This document shows, in pieces, positions 21,063-30,691 of a stretch of 64,000 nt of DNA; the stretch's first letter is position 1; every line of letters starts with the position of its first letter. A program made the position numbers and the translations under genes. The DNA comes from Derxia lacustris. GTDB lineage: Bacteria; Pseudomonadota; Gammaproteobacteria; Burkholderiales; Burkholderiaceae_E. Below the pieces are notes generated by a model. The model ran no database searches. It saw only the letters and a list, made by a program, of their open reading frames with translations, and was not told the DNA's origin. The stretch covers positions 62,001 to 126,000 of the forward strand of contig NZ_MUHU01000010.1 in the NCBI RefSeq assembly GCF_002105195.1. Direction: 5' to 3'.

Positions 21063-23453
21063 GTGAAGCGGGCGCTGGGCGCGACGGCAATGGCGGTGGC
21101 GCTTGCGGCCGGTGCGCTGGCGGCGGCGGGCGGATCGGGCTGGCGCGGCCTGGCGCAGGCGCTGGCGGTGTATGCGGCCGGCGCGGCGCTGGTGTGGCGC
21201 GGGGCGGCCGGGCTGGCTGGCGCTGGCGCGGACGCTGGCCTGCGCGGCGCCGGCTTTGGCAGCGCCAATTGCGTGACCCTGCTGCGCTTTGGCATCGCCA
21301 GCGTGCTGGCCGCCGCGCTCGGTGCGCCCGGTGCCGATGCACTGGCCGCAACGCTCGCGGCACTCGCGGCACTGGCCGCCGCGCTCGATGCGATCGACGG
21401 GCCGCTGGCGCGCCGCAGCGGCACGGCCAGCGCCTTCGGTGCGCGCTTCGACATGGAGGCCGACGCCTTCTTCACGCTGCTGCTGGCGCTGCTGGTGGTC
21501 CAACTCGACAAGGCCGGCGCCTGGGTGCTGGCTTCCGGGCTGATGCGCTACGGCTTTGTCGCTGCGGCCTGGGTCTGGCCGTGGCTGGCTGCGCCGCTCG
21601 CGCCGAGCTGGCGCCGCAAGGCGGTCTGCGTGGTGCAGATCACGGCGCTGGTGGCCTGCCTGTCGCCGCTGCTGGCGCCGGCGGGGTCGGCGCCGCTGGC
21701 CGCTGCGAGCCTGGGGCTGCTCGCCTGGTCGTTCGCAGTGGATGTGCGGGCGCTGTGGCGGAGCCGGCCGGCCGCCTCGGCAGTGGCGCCGGGCTGGCTG
21801 CGTGCGCTGCGCTGGCTGCTGGCGGCGGCCGCGCTCGATGCGCTGCTGGTGTTCGACAACGACTGGCCGGGCTTCGGCGTGATGCTGCCGGCACGGTTGT
21901 CGGCGGAGCTGGGCGGCGGCTTGCTGCTGCTGGCTGGCTGGATCGCGCTGCGCGGCCGGCTGTCGGCGCGCGCCGCCTCGGCGCTGGCTGCGGCCACGGT
22001 CACGCTGATGGCGCTGCGCTATGTGGACGTGACCGTGCCGGCGCAGTTCGGCCGGCCGCTCAACCTGTACTGGGACGGTCGGCATGCGGTCGAGGTGGTC
22101 CGGCTCGGGCTGCTGTCGGTGCCGGTGTGGCAGGCGGCGCTGGCGCTGGCGCTGGCCGGCGTGCTGGCGCTGCTCGGTGCCAGCTGGCTGCTGGCGCGGC
22201 TGCTGCGGCCGTTGCTGCTCACGCTGGCGCAAGGTCCGGTCGGCGCCGGCCGGCTCGCCGCGCTGCCGGCCGGCCTGCTCGGACTGGCGCTGTTGGCCGG
22301 CCATGCGCTGGCCGATCCCGAAGCCGAGCTCTATGCCGAGCCGACCCTGCCCGGCCTCGCGCGCCAGCTGGTGCTGCTGCATGACGCGCTCGCGCCGACC
22401 CGTGCCGCCGCCGTGCTGCCGCCGAGCCCGAGCTTTGCCGGCAATCTCGATGCGCTGGCCGGCGCCGATGTGCTGCTGGTGTTCGCCGAGTCCTACGGCA
22501 GCACCAGCTTCGACGATCCGGCGCAGGCCGCAGCACTCGCCGGATCGCGGCAGGCGCTGGAACGCGCCATCGCCGCCAGCGGCCGCGCCGTGCTGTCGGC
22601 GCGGCTGCGCTCGCCAACCTTCGGCGGCGGCTCGTGGCTGGCGCATGCGGCGGTGCTCACCGGCATCGACACCGCCGATCCCGAGCATGCCGACCGGCTG
22701 CTCGCGAGCGGCCGGCCGACGCTGGTGCGGCATTTCGCGCGCCACGGCTATCGCACCGTCGGCTGGATGCCGGGCATCCAGCGGCCCTGGCCCGAGGGCG
22801 AGTTCTACGGCTTCGAGCGGCTGGCCGGCGCCGATGCCATCGGCTATGCCGGGCCGCAGTTCGGCTACTGGCGCATTCCGGATCAGGCCGCGCTGGCGCT
22901 GCTGCGCGCGCAGGAGCTGGGCCCGGCGCCCGCCGCAGCGTCGCTGCCGGTCGCGGCCAGCGCCAACGACCGCCGGCCGCGCTTCGTCGTCTTCCCCACG
23001 GTCGGCACGCATGCGCCCTTCCATCCGCTGCCGCCCTATCTGGCCGACTGGTCGCGCGCCGCCGCGCCCGACGGCTACCGCGCCGACCAGCTCGCCGCCG
23101 CGATGGCCGCGCCCATGTCGTGGAGCGCGCCGCTGCCGGCCTATCTGGCCGGGCTGCGCTACCAGTACGACTGGCTCGCCGGCTGGATGGCGCTGCCGAC
23201 CGCGCGGCCGCAGCTGCTCATCGTGGTCGGCGATCACCAGCCGCTGGCCGCCGTCACCGGGCCGCGCGCCAGCTGGGATGTGCCGGTGCATGTCATCTCG
23301 GGCGACGCGGCGCTGCTGCGCCGGTTTGCCGAGCGCGGCTTTGCACCTGGTCTGGTGCCGCGCGCACCGGCGCTCGGCGGCATGGACGATTTCACGCGGC
23401 TGCTGCTGGCGGTGTTCGACCGGCCCGCATCGGCGCTGGCACAGCGCCACTGA
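21063..23453 (+). CDS. CDP-alcohol phosphatidyltransferase fused to a sulfatase-like membrane enzyme
   Basis: The 796-residue protein joins two enzymes. Residues 60-240 form a CDP-alcohol phosphatidyltransferase with a perfect metal motif: Asp109, Asp112-Gly113, Ala116-Arg117, Gly126, Asp130, Asp134. More membrane helices follow to about residue 430. The C-terminal part is a sulfatase/LTA-synthase-like domain (LLVFAESYGS, FGGGSWLAHAAVLTG, FPTVGTHAPF, VVGDHQP), expected in the periplasm. Such domains move phospho-head groups or sulfate. Start GTG 21063 was preferred; TTG 21048 and ATG 21090 are possible. It follows the Mo-hydroxylase within 11 bases. Confidence 0.82.
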   Translation: MKRALGATAMAVALAAGALAAAGGSGWRGLAQALAVYAAGAALVWRGAAGLAGAGADAGLRGAGFGSANCVTLLRFGIASVLAAALGAPGADALAATLAALAALAAALDAIDGPLARRSGTASAFGARFDMEADAFFTLLLALLVVQLDKAGAWVLASGLMRYGFVAAAWVWPWLAAPLAPSWRRKAVCVVQITALVACLSPLLAPAGSAPLAAASLGLLAWSFAVDVRALWRSRPAASAVAPGWLRALRWLLAAAALDALLVFDNDWPGFGVMLPARLSAELGGGLLLLAGWIALRGRLSARAASALAAATVTLMALRYVDVTVPAQFGRPLNLYWDGRHAVEVVRLGLLSVPVWQAALALALAGVLALLGASWLLARLLRPLLLTLAQGPVGAGRLAALPAGLLGLALLAGHALADPEAELYAEPTLPGLARQLVLLHDALAPTRAAAVLPPSPSFAGNLDALAGADVLLVFAESYGSTSFDDPAQAAALAGSRQALERAIAASGRAVLSARLRSPTFGGGSWLAHAAVLTGIDTADPEHADRLLASGRPTLVRHFARHGYRTVGWMPGIQRPWPEGEFYGFERLAGADAIGYAGPQFGYWRIPDQAALALLRAQELGPAPAAASLPVAASANDRRPRFVVFPTVGTHAPFHPLPPYLADWSRAAAPDGYRADQLAAAMAAPMSWSAPLPAYLAGLRYQYDWLAGWMALPTARPQLLIVVGDHQPLAAVTGPRASWDVPVHVISGDAALLRRFAERGFAPGLVPRAPALGGMDDFTRLLLAVFDRPASALAQRH

Positions 23454-23534
23454 GCCGGACAAAAGCCGGCGCGCCAGCGCCCGGCTGCGCTACCTTCCAG
23501 CGCCGCCTTCGGCCCGCCCTCCTTCGCCGCCCGC

Positions 23535-24815
23535 ATGTTCCGCTTCCTGCACGCCGCCGATCTCCATCTCGATTCCCCCCTGCGCGGCCTCGACCGCTAC
23601 GACGGCGCGCCGGTCGACCGGCTGCGCAATGCCACGCGCGACGCCTTCCGCCGGCTGGTCGATCTGGCCATCGCCGAGCGCGTGGCCTTCGTGCTGCTGG
23701 CCGGCGATCTGTACGACGGCGACTGGACCGACTTCCACACCGGGCTGTTTCTGCGCGGCGAGCTGGTGCGGCTGGGGCAGGCCGGCATTCGCGTGTTCAT
23801 CGTGCGTGGCAATCACGATGCGCGCAGCGTCATCACGCGCGAGCTGGAGCTGCCCGGCAACGTGCATGAATTCAGCGTGCGCAAGCCCGACACGGTGCTG
23901 CTCGACGCCCATCCGGTCGCGATCCACGGCCAGAGCTTTGCCGACCGCGCCATGCCCGACGATCTGGTGCCCGGCTATCCGGCGGCCGTGCCGGGGCGCT
24001 TCAACATCGGCCTGCTGCACACCAGTCTGGCCGGCAGCCCCGAGCACGACAGCTATGCGCCGACCACGCTGGCCACGCTGCGCCAGCGCGGCTACGACTA
24101 CTGGGCGCTCGGCCATGTGCATGCGCGCCAGCGCGCCAGCGAGGCGCCGTGGGTGGTCTTCCCGGGCAATCTGCAAGGCCGGCATGCGCGCGAAACCGGC
24201 GCCAAGGGCTGCGAGCTGGTGACGGTGGACGACGGCTTTGGCGTGACCAGCGAGTTCATGCCGCTCGACGTGGTGCGCTGGACCGCGCTCGACATCGACC
24301 TTGGCCCCGACGGGCCGGCGCCGGCCGCCGATCTGGCCGCCGCCCAGGCGCGGGTGCGCGCCGCGCTCGATGCCACGGTGCGCGCCGCGCCCGACCGGCT
24401 GCATGCGGTGCGCATCACGCTGGCCGGCCAGTCGCCGCTGGCGCTGGACGAGGCGCGCATGCCCGGCACGCTGGCCGCCGCGGTGCGCGCCGCAGCCCAG
24501 GACGTGGACGCCGGCGAAGTCTGGATCGAGCGCATCGCGGTGGCGCTGCGCGCGCCCTTCGACCGTGCGGCCGAGGCGGCACGCGACGACGCGGTCGGCG
24601 AACTGGTGCGCAGCGTCGATGCGCTCGGCGCCGATCCCGAGGCGCTCGCCGCGCTGGTCGCGCCGCTGCTCGATGCGCTGCGCAAGCAGCTGCCCGACGG
24701 CCTGCTCACCGATGCCGAGCGCGCCGCGCTGCACGATCCGGGCGACTGGCAGGCGCTGCTGCACGAGGCCGAGGACACGGTGCTGGCGCGCCTGGCCGGC
24801 GAGGTGCGCGCATGA
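23535..24815 (+). CDS. yhaO: Calcineurin-like DNA exonuclease subunit (YhaO/SbcD-like)
   Basis: The 426-residue protein is a metallophosphoesterase nuclease. It has the metal-binding motifs HAADLHLDSPL, LAGDLYD, VRGNHDA and ALGHVHAR in order. The opening FLHAADLHLDSPLRGLDRY is typical of the YhaO branch. The C-terminal 150 residues probably contact the ATPase. It overlaps the ATPase gene by ATGA, so it acts as an Mre11-Rad50-like pair on DNA ends in the cytosol. Confidence 0.88.
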   Translation: MFRFLHAADLHLDSPLRGLDRYDGAPVDRLRNATRDAFRRLVDLAIAERVAFVLLAGDLYDGDWTDFHTGLFLRGELVRLGQAGIRVFIVRGNHDARSVITRELELPGNVHEFSVRKPDTVLLDAHPVAIHGQSFADRAMPDDLVPGYPAAVPGRFNIGLLHTSLAGSPEHDSYAPTTLATLRQRGYDYWALGHVHARQRASEAPWVVFPGNLQGRHARETGAKGCELVTVDDGFGVTSEFMPLDVVRWTALDIDLGPDGPAPAADLAAAQARVRAALDATVRAAPDRLHAVRITLAGQSPLALDEARMPGTLAAAVRAAAQDVDAGEVWIERIAVALRAPFDRAAEAARDDAVGELVRSVDALGADPEALAALVAPLLDALRKQLPDGLLTDAERAALHDPGDWQALLHEAEDTVLARLAGEVRA

Positions 24816-27800
24816 AGCTGCTGCGCCTGCATCTGCTCGCCTTCGGGCCGTTCACCGAGCGCACGCTCGATTTCGCGGCGGCCGGCGGCAATCTGCATCT
24901 GGTCACCGGCGCCAACGAGGCCGGCAAGTCGTCGGCGCTGCGCGCGATGGCCGATCTGCGCTTCGGCATCCACGGCCAGAGCGCCGACGACTTTGTGCAT
25001 GAGTACAAGGCGATGCGCATCGCCGGCGTGTTTGCCGCGCCCGGCGGCGGCGAGCTGGGCCTGCTGCGGCGCAAGGGCAACAAGGGCACGCTGGCCCGCG
25101 TCGACCCGGCCACGCTGGCGCCGCTGGCCGATCCGGCAGTCGCGCCCGAGTTGGAACGCGCGCTCACCGGCGGGCTGGCGCGCGAGGAATTCGCGCTGCA
25201 ATTCGGCATCGACCATGCGCGGCTGCGCGCCGGCGGCCGGCAGTTGCTGAGCGGCGAGGCCGAGGTCGGCGCCGCGCTGTTCGAGGCCAGCGCCGGCAGC
25301 GTCGGCGGCATCCGCCGGCTGCTCGATGCGCTCGATGCCGAGGCCAAGCGGCATTTCAATGCCCACGGCCGGGCCGAGTCGGCCACGCTCAACAGCGCGG
25401 TCAAGGCCTGGGACGGCCAGCGCAAGGCGGCGCGCGACGCCATCGTCAAACCGGCGGAATGGGGCCGGCTCGATGCCGCAGCCAAGGCCGCCGAGGCCGA
25501 GCGGCTGCGCTGCGCCGAAGCGCTGCTGCAACTGCGCCGCGACGAAGCCGAAGCGCGCGAGCTGAAGGTGCTGGTCCCGCAACTGGCCGAGCACGACGCC
25601 TGCGCGCGCCGGCTCGCCGCGCTGGCCGATGCGCCCGAGCTGGCGCCCGACGCCGCGACCCGGCGCGGCATCGCCGAGACCGAGCTGGCCGCCGCCGACA
25701 CCGCCGGCCGCAGCGCCGCCGCCGAGCTGGCCGAGGCCGAAGCCGCGCTCGCCGCGCTGCGCCCGGACCCGCTCGCGCTGGCCCAGGCCGGCGCCATCGA
25801 GCGGCTGGCCGAGGACGCCGGCAAGGCGCGCGCGCACCGCGTGGAAGTGGCGCGGCTGGCCGACCGCGCCGCCGACGCCGCCGAGCGCCTGCACCTCGCC
25901 GCCGCGCGCATCGCGCCCGGCCGCGCGCCGGCCGAGGTGGTCGCGGCGCTGCCGTCCGAAGCCGAAGCGCGCGCCCTGCGCGAGCGCGCCGAGCAGGCGC
26001 TTCAGCTGGCCGAGCGGCTGCGCGCCGATGCCGAACGCAGCGCCCGGCTGCGCGCCGAACTCGATGCCGCCGCACCGCCCGCGCCGCCGCACGCCGACCG
26101 CGTGCGCGCGCTCGAAGACGCGCTCGCCGCCGTGCTGGCCCGGCAGGCCGGCGCCGACCAGCGCCAGCAGCAGCGCGCCCAGCGCGACCGCGCGCGCGAC
26201 CGGCTGCGCCGCCTGCTCGACGAACTGGGCTGCGCCGACAGCGCCGCGCTCGCCGCCGCCCAGCCGCTCGCGCGCGAACTGCTGCTCGGCCAGCGCGATG
26301 CCGCGCTCGCCCGCGCCGCCGGGCAGCGCCAGCTGCGCGCCGACCTCGCCACGCTGGCCACCGATCTGGCCGCGCTGCGCCGCGAGGAAGCCGGCCTGCT
26401 CGCCAGCGGCCAGCCCGCCACCGATGCCAGCCGCGACGCCACCCGCACCGCGCGCGACCGCGCCTGGCTTGAGCTGCGCCAGGCGGCAATCGACAACCCC
26501 GCGCCGCTGCCGCCGGCCGAACGCAGCGCGCGGGCCGACGACTACGCGCTGCTGGTCGGCGCCGCCGACCGCCAGGCCGACGCGCTGCATGCCGACGCCA
26601 GCCGCGCCGCCAGCCTCGCCACCTGCCAGTTGCGCATCGGCCAGATCGCCCAGGCCCAGGCCGAGCGCGCGGCCCAGCTCGCCGCTGCAGAAACCGCCGC
26701 CGCCCGCGCCGATGCCGACTGGCAGGCCGAACGCAGCGCGCGCCGGCTGCCCGCGCTCGACCCCGACGCGCTGATCGACTGGCAGACCCGGCGCGACGAA
26801 GCGCTCGCGCTCGGCGCCGAGCTGGCGCGGCTCGATGCCGAGCTGGCGCAAGCCGATGCCGCCGCTGCCGCCGCGCTGCAAACGCTGGCCGCTGCGCTCG
26901 ATCTCGACGGCCCGCCCGACCGCGACGGCCAGCCCGCCACGGCCGCGCCGGCCGCCAGCGCCGCGCTCGCCGACGCCACCACCGCCATCGCCCAGGCCCA
27001 GGCCCGCCTCGCCGCCGCCGCCGAACGCCGCCGCGAGCACGACCGCCAGAGCGCCGCCCTGGCCGAACGCCGCCGCAGCCTCGTCGAGCTGACCGAGCGC
27101 GGCGCCGCCGACAGCGCGCGCCATGCCGAGCTCTGCGCCGGCCTCGCCGCCAGCCACGCCCGGCTGCTGCTGCCGCCCGACGCCACGCCGGCCGACATCG
27201 CACCGCGGCTCGCCGAACTGGCCGACGCCGCCAACCTCGACCGCGCCCGGCGCGAAGCCGAACTCGCGCGACGCGAACGCAATGCCGAGCTCGACCAGCT
27301 CGCGCGCGACGCGGAAACGCTCGCCGCCGCGCTCGGCGCTGCCCCCGCCGCTGCCGCACCCGCCGACCTGTTCACCAGCGCGCCGCCGGCCGCCGATCCG
27401 CTCGACCTCGCCGCCGCTTTCCACGCCCGGCTCGCCGCCGCGCGCGAGACCGCCCGCCGCGCCGACGGCCTCGACGCCGCCGCCCGCCGCGCCCGCCTCG
27501 CCGCCACCCAGGCCGAAGCCGCCGCCAGCCGCGCCCGCACCGCACTCGATGCGCTCTGCGCCGCCGCCGGCTGCACTGACCCGGCCCGCCTGCCCGAGCT
27601 GGAAGCCCGCGCCGCCGAGCGCCGCGCAGCCGCCGCCGACCTCGCCCGCGCGCGCGCCGAACTCGACCGCACCGCGCCCGGCGCCACGCCCGAGGCATTG
27701 CGCGAGCGCTGCGCCGGCCTCGACCTGCCCGCGCTCGACGCCCGCCTCGCCGCGCTGGCCGCCGCCCTCGCCGCCGCCGACGCCGCCAGCACCCGCGCGA

Positions 27801-28399
27801 TCCAGCTCGCCACCGAAGCCGCCGGCGCGCTGCAAGCCATCGATGCCGGCGACGCCGCCGCGCGCGCCCGCGAAGCCATGGAGCACGAGGCCGCACGCGC
27901 CCGCACCGCGCTGCGCCCCTGGCTGCGGCTGCGCCTGGCCCACGGCCTGCTGGCCCAGGCGATGGAAAGCTTCCGCGAGCGCGCCCAGGCGCCGATGGTC
28001 GCCGCCGCCAGCGCCTATTTCGCCGCCATGACCGGCGGCCGCTATCCGCGCCTCACCGTCGACGACATCGACGGCCAGCTCGTGCTGGCCGCCGAATCCG
28101 CCAGCGGCAAGCGCATCGCCCCCGACGCCATGAGCGAAGGCACGGCCGACCAGCTCTATCTCGCGCTACGGCTCGCCGCGCTCGACCTGCGCGCCGAGCA
28201 CGACATGCCGCTGGTGCTCGACGACGTGCTCATGACCTCGGACGACGGCCGCGCCGCCTGCATCCTCGGCGCGCTGGCGCGGTTTGCGCGCCGGCGCCAG
28301 GTGCTGGTGTTCACGCATCACGACCATCTCGCGCCGATTGCCCGGGCGCTGGCCGCCAGCGCCGATGCCGCGCCGATTTCGGTGCTCAGCCTCGACTGA
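24812..28399 (+). CDS. yhaN: Rad50-like AAA ATPase (YhaN)
   Basis: The 1195-residue protein has split ATPase halves with a long coiled coil. The Walker A motif is GANEAGKSS (residues 34-42). Near the end are the signature SEGTADQLYLALRLA, Walker B MPLVLDDVLM and the H-loop FTHHDH. The middle of about 800 residues is Ala/Glu/Arg-rich coiled coil, without a CxxC zinc hook that I can find. The AAYF-GGRYPRLTVDD segment is typical of YhaN. It works with the nuclease encoded just upstream. YhaO/YhaN are best known from Firmicutes. Confidence 0.88.
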   Translation: MKLLRLHLLAFGPFTERTLDFAAAGGNLHLVTGANEAGKSSALRAMADLRFGIHGQSADDFVHEYKAMRIAGVFAAPGGGELGLLRRKGNKGTLARVDPATLAPLADPAVAPELERALTGGLAREEFALQFGIDHARLRAGGRQLLSGEAEVGAALFEASAGSVGGIRRLLDALDAEAKRHFNAHGRAESATLNSAVKAWDGQRKAARDAIVKPAEWGRLDAAAKAAEAERLRCAEALLQLRRDEAEARELKVLVPQLAEHDACARRLAALADAPELAPDAATRRGIAETELAAADTAGRSAAAELAEAEAALAALRPDPLALAQAGAIERLAEDAGKARAHRVEVARLADRAADAAERLHLAAARIAPGRAPAEVVAALPSEAEARALRERAEQALQLAERLRADAERSARLRAELDAAAPPAPPHADRVRALEDALAAVLARQAGADQRQQQRAQRDRARDRLRRLLDELGCADSAALAAAQPLARELLLGQRDAALARAAGQRQLRADLATLATDLAALRREEAGLLASGQPATDASRDATRTARDRAWLELRQAAIDNPAPLPPAERSARADDYALLVGAADRQADALHADASRAASLATCQLRIGQIAQAQAERAAQLAAAETAAARADADWQAERSARRLPALDPDALIDWQTRRDEALALGAELARLDAELAQADAAAAAALQTLAAALDLDGPPDRDGQPATAAPAASAALADATTAIAQAQARLAAAAERRREHDRQSAALAERRRSLVELTERGAADSARHAELCAGLAASHARLLLPPDATPADIAPRLAELADAANLDRARREAELARRERNAELDQLARDAETLAAALGAAPAAAAPADLFTSAPPAADPLDLAAAFHARLAAARETARRADGLDAAARRARLAATQAEAAASRARTALDALCAAAGCTDPARLPELEARAAERRAAAADLARARAELDRTAPGATPEALRERCAGLDLPALDARLAALAAALAAADAASTRAIQLATEAAGALQAIDAGDAAARAREAMEHEAARARTALRPWLRLRLAHGLLAQAMESFRERAQAPMVAAASAYFAAMTGGRYPRLTVDDIDGQLVLAAESASGKRIAPDAMSEGTADQLYLALRLAALDLRAEHDMPLVLDDVLMTSDDGRAACILGALARFARRRQVLVFTHHDHLAPIARALAASADAAPISVLSLD

Positions 28400-28408
28400 A
28401 GCCGCGCG

Positions 28409-28454
28409 CAATCCGGGCAAATGCGGGAATTGCCCGGGATTGTCCATCTGGACA
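28409..28454. repeat. Two adjacent stem-loops between yhaN and the cytochrome gene
   Basis: The arms CAATCCGGGCAA (28409-28420) and TTGCCCGGGATTG (28430-28442) pair with a one-base bulge. Overlapping its end is the perfect hairpin TGTCCA-TC-TGGACA (28441-28454). There is no T-run, so this may be a factor-dependent stop or an operator. Confidence 0.55.
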
Positions 28455-28506
28455 GCGCCGGGCGCGCAACGCCCAATGGCCGCCCCAGCCCGATTCAGGA
28501 ATCGAC

Positions 28507-30384
28507 ATGCGCGCTCCCGCCGCCCGGCATTCATCCCGCTTGCAATTGCCGGCAATGCGCCGGCGCCGGTCGATTGACCTGGCAATTGCCCTCGCACTGG
28601 CCGCCGCAATTGCCGGCTGCGCGCAAAAGGAACAAGCCGCACTCGCCGGCACGCCGCTCGTGGCCGAATTGCCGGCCGATTGGCCGAGCGCACTGGCGGC
28701 GCGCGATGCGCAAATCGCCGCCCATCTGGCGCAGCACCGCAGCGATTTCGAGGCCTTTGCCGATCATCCCGACAGCCAGACCGACGGCGTGCCCTTTCTC
28801 ATCCTCAAGCTGCTGCCGGCGCTCGCGCCCGAGCTCTGGGGCCAGGGCGCGGATTTCCTCGCGCCGATCGGGCTGTTCCACGACACGCGCCAGGACGCCG
28901 GCTATCCGGCGCCGCGCGGCATCGGCTTTTCGGGCCTGTCGCGCGCCACGCCGGGCGCCGGTCTCGACTATTCATCGTTTACCTGCGGCGCCTGTCATAT
29001 CGGCCGGGTGCGGATTGCCGATGGAAGCATTCGCTATCTGGATGGCGGCATCAATACGCAATTCAACGTCATTCTCTATCGCGAGAAAGTCGCGCAGACC
29101 TTGGCGCGAATCTACGGCGATGCCACCGATGCGAGTGCCCGCAATGCGCGCGCGACCGCCGCGATTCTGGCCGCGCTCGATTCGGCGCATCGCGCCAATC
29201 CCAATTTCTTCTACAACGATTATTCGCGCGGCAATCGGCATTTCGATGCCGCTTATGAACAGGCGCAGATCGAGCGATTCCGCGCCGAGGCACCGCAAAT
29301 CGTCGCCGCATTCATCAAGCTGTCGGAACGCGAATACGCCGGCTGGCAGATGCTGGTGCGCCGGCTGTATCAGGGCGCCGAGGCCGAGGCGGCGCACGGC
29401 TTTGCCGGCACCGAGGACGCCATCGGCTTCAACGCCGCGCATGCCTGGTTCGGCCTCAAGGATTCGATGCTGACCGCGCCCTTCGCCGGGCTGGCGCTGC
29501 CGTCGCATGCGGCGGTCACCGACATCATGGCGGTCTGGCGCCAGGACATCCGCAATCCGCGCTGGAATGCCGAGCGCAGCGATCTGGTCGACGGCGGCGG
29601 GCAGTGGAATGGCCACATCCCGCTGCCCATCTACAAGAACCTCGCGGCCCAGCTCACGCTCGGGCTGGAGGATGTGGATGTGGGCGTGTCGGCCGCCGCC
29701 GAGCGTCTGCTCGACACGCTGCCGGCGCCGGCCTGGCCGTTTGCCGTCGACCTCACGCTGGCGCGGCGCGGCCGCCAGCTGTTTGCCGACAACTGCGCCG
29801 CCTGCCATCAGCCCAACAACGGCCGCGTCTACCAGAACATCGGCAGCGATCTGGGCCGGGCGCGGGTGGCCAACCTGTTCATCACGCTCGGCGCGCAACG
29901 CGGCTTCACCGCCGCCTGCGGACCGGAAACCGAAGTGCAGCTCGCCGACGGCCCGGCCAGGCCCTGCGCCGACTACAAGGGCGAATCGCTCAAGGGCAAG
30001 TCAGCCTTCGCGATGACCTGGCCCTGGCGCCACGACGGCTACAACGCGCTGCCGCTGGCCGGCATCTGGGCCCAGGCGCCCTATCTGCACAACGGCGCCG
30101 TGCCCACGCTGTGGCATCTGCTCATGCCGAAGGAAAGGCCGCAAAGCTTTGTGCGCGGCCGGCTCGACTACGACACCGAGCGCGTCGGCTTCGACTGGGA
30201 CCCGGCCAAGCCGTCACCCGACGACGGCGGCGAAGGCCGGCTGTTCACGCTCGACGGCACGCCGGCGCTGTCCAAGGCCGGGCACGACCGCGACATCGTC
30301 GATGGCGACCGGCGCTTGCGCCTCGACTGGAGCGGCGACCCCGACGGCGCGCGGGCGCTCATCGAGTACCTCAAGACGCTGTGA
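28507..30384 (+). CDS. Di-haem c-type cytochrome lipoprotein (cytochrome c peroxidase / RoxA-like)
   Basis: The 625-residue protein is exported with a lipobox (AAAIAGC, about residues 31-37). It binds two haems c: CGACH in the N-terminal half and CAACH in the C-terminal half. The C-terminal segment APYLHNGAVPTLWHLLMP followed by RPQSFVRGRLDYD is shared by di-haem peroxidases and RoxA-like rubber oxygenases. The exact reaction cannot be told. The start ATG 28507 has AGGA upstream; 28555 would give a shorter signal peptide. Codon use is AT-richer (ATT, TTG) until about 29.34 kb and then switches to the genome style. Confidence 0.82.
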   Translation: MRAPAARHSSRLQLPAMRRRRSIDLAIALALAAAIAGCAQKEQAALAGTPLVAELPADWPSALAARDAQIAAHLAQHRSDFEAFADHPDSQTDGVPFLILKLLPALAPELWGQGADFLAPIGLFHDTRQDAGYPAPRGIGFSGLSRATPGAGLDYSSFTCGACHIGRVRIADGSIRYLDGGINTQFNVILYREKVAQTLARIYGDATDASARNARATAAILAALDSAHRANPNFFYNDYSRGNRHFDAAYEQAQIERFRAEAPQIVAAFIKLSEREYAGWQMLVRRLYQGAEAEAAHGFAGTEDAIGFNAAHAWFGLKDSMLTAPFAGLALPSHAAVTDIMAVWRQDIRNPRWNAERSDLVDGGGQWNGHIPLPIYKNLAAQLTLGLEDVDVGVSAAAERLLDTLPAPAWPFAVDLTLARRGRQLFADNCAACHQPNNGRVYQNIGSDLGRARVANLFITLGAQRGFTAACGPETEVQLADGPARPCADYKGESLKGKSAFAMTWPWRHDGYNALPLAGIWAQAPYLHNGAVPTLWHLLMPKERPQSFVRGRLDYDTERVGFDWDPAKPSPDDGGEGRLFTLDGTPALSKAGHDRDIVDGDRRLRLDWSGDPDGARALIEYLKTL

Positions 30385-30391
30385 GCCCTTC

Positions 30392-30668
30392 TCAGGTGAT
30401 GGTCGAGAAATCGACCGCATTTGCCGTGTCATCCAGCGATGGATTCGCCAGGCGATTCAATTCCGCTTCGTCGATTCCGTTCATTGGCTGCCCGCTGCGC
30501 AGAGCAGCCTGGGCACGGAGGTAGATGGCCCGCAGTCCTTCATTCGTGATCTGGGTGCTGTAGTCCTGTCTCGACAGTTGATCGAAATTGCTGATCAAGG
30601 CCTTGAGCGTAATGCGATTGTCGGGATTGATTGCGCCAACACCGGCACCGTTCGGCGATGGATGGTGA
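30392..30668 (-). pseudogene. Remnant or frameshifted small ORF of unknown family
   Basis: A coding-looking frame reads GAGVGAINPDNRITLKAL then ISNFDQLSRQDYSTQ and ends DDTANAVDFSTIT. No ATG or GTG exists in this frame before a stop upstream. A plausible start, ATG AAA ATG AAC TCA, lies in another frame and would join it by a one-base shift near 30655. It lies directly after the lipoprotein gene on the same strand. It may be a decayed gene or a sequencing error; I do not recognise the family. Confidence 0.4.
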
Positions 30669-30691
30669 GTTCATTTTCATGATCCTTGTGA

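Noticed and set aside
24098..27943. Very long minus-strand frame opposite yhaN
   Set aside because: It is Gly/Ala/Arg-rich without any domain. It results from the strong GC bias of the coiled-coil coding sequence.
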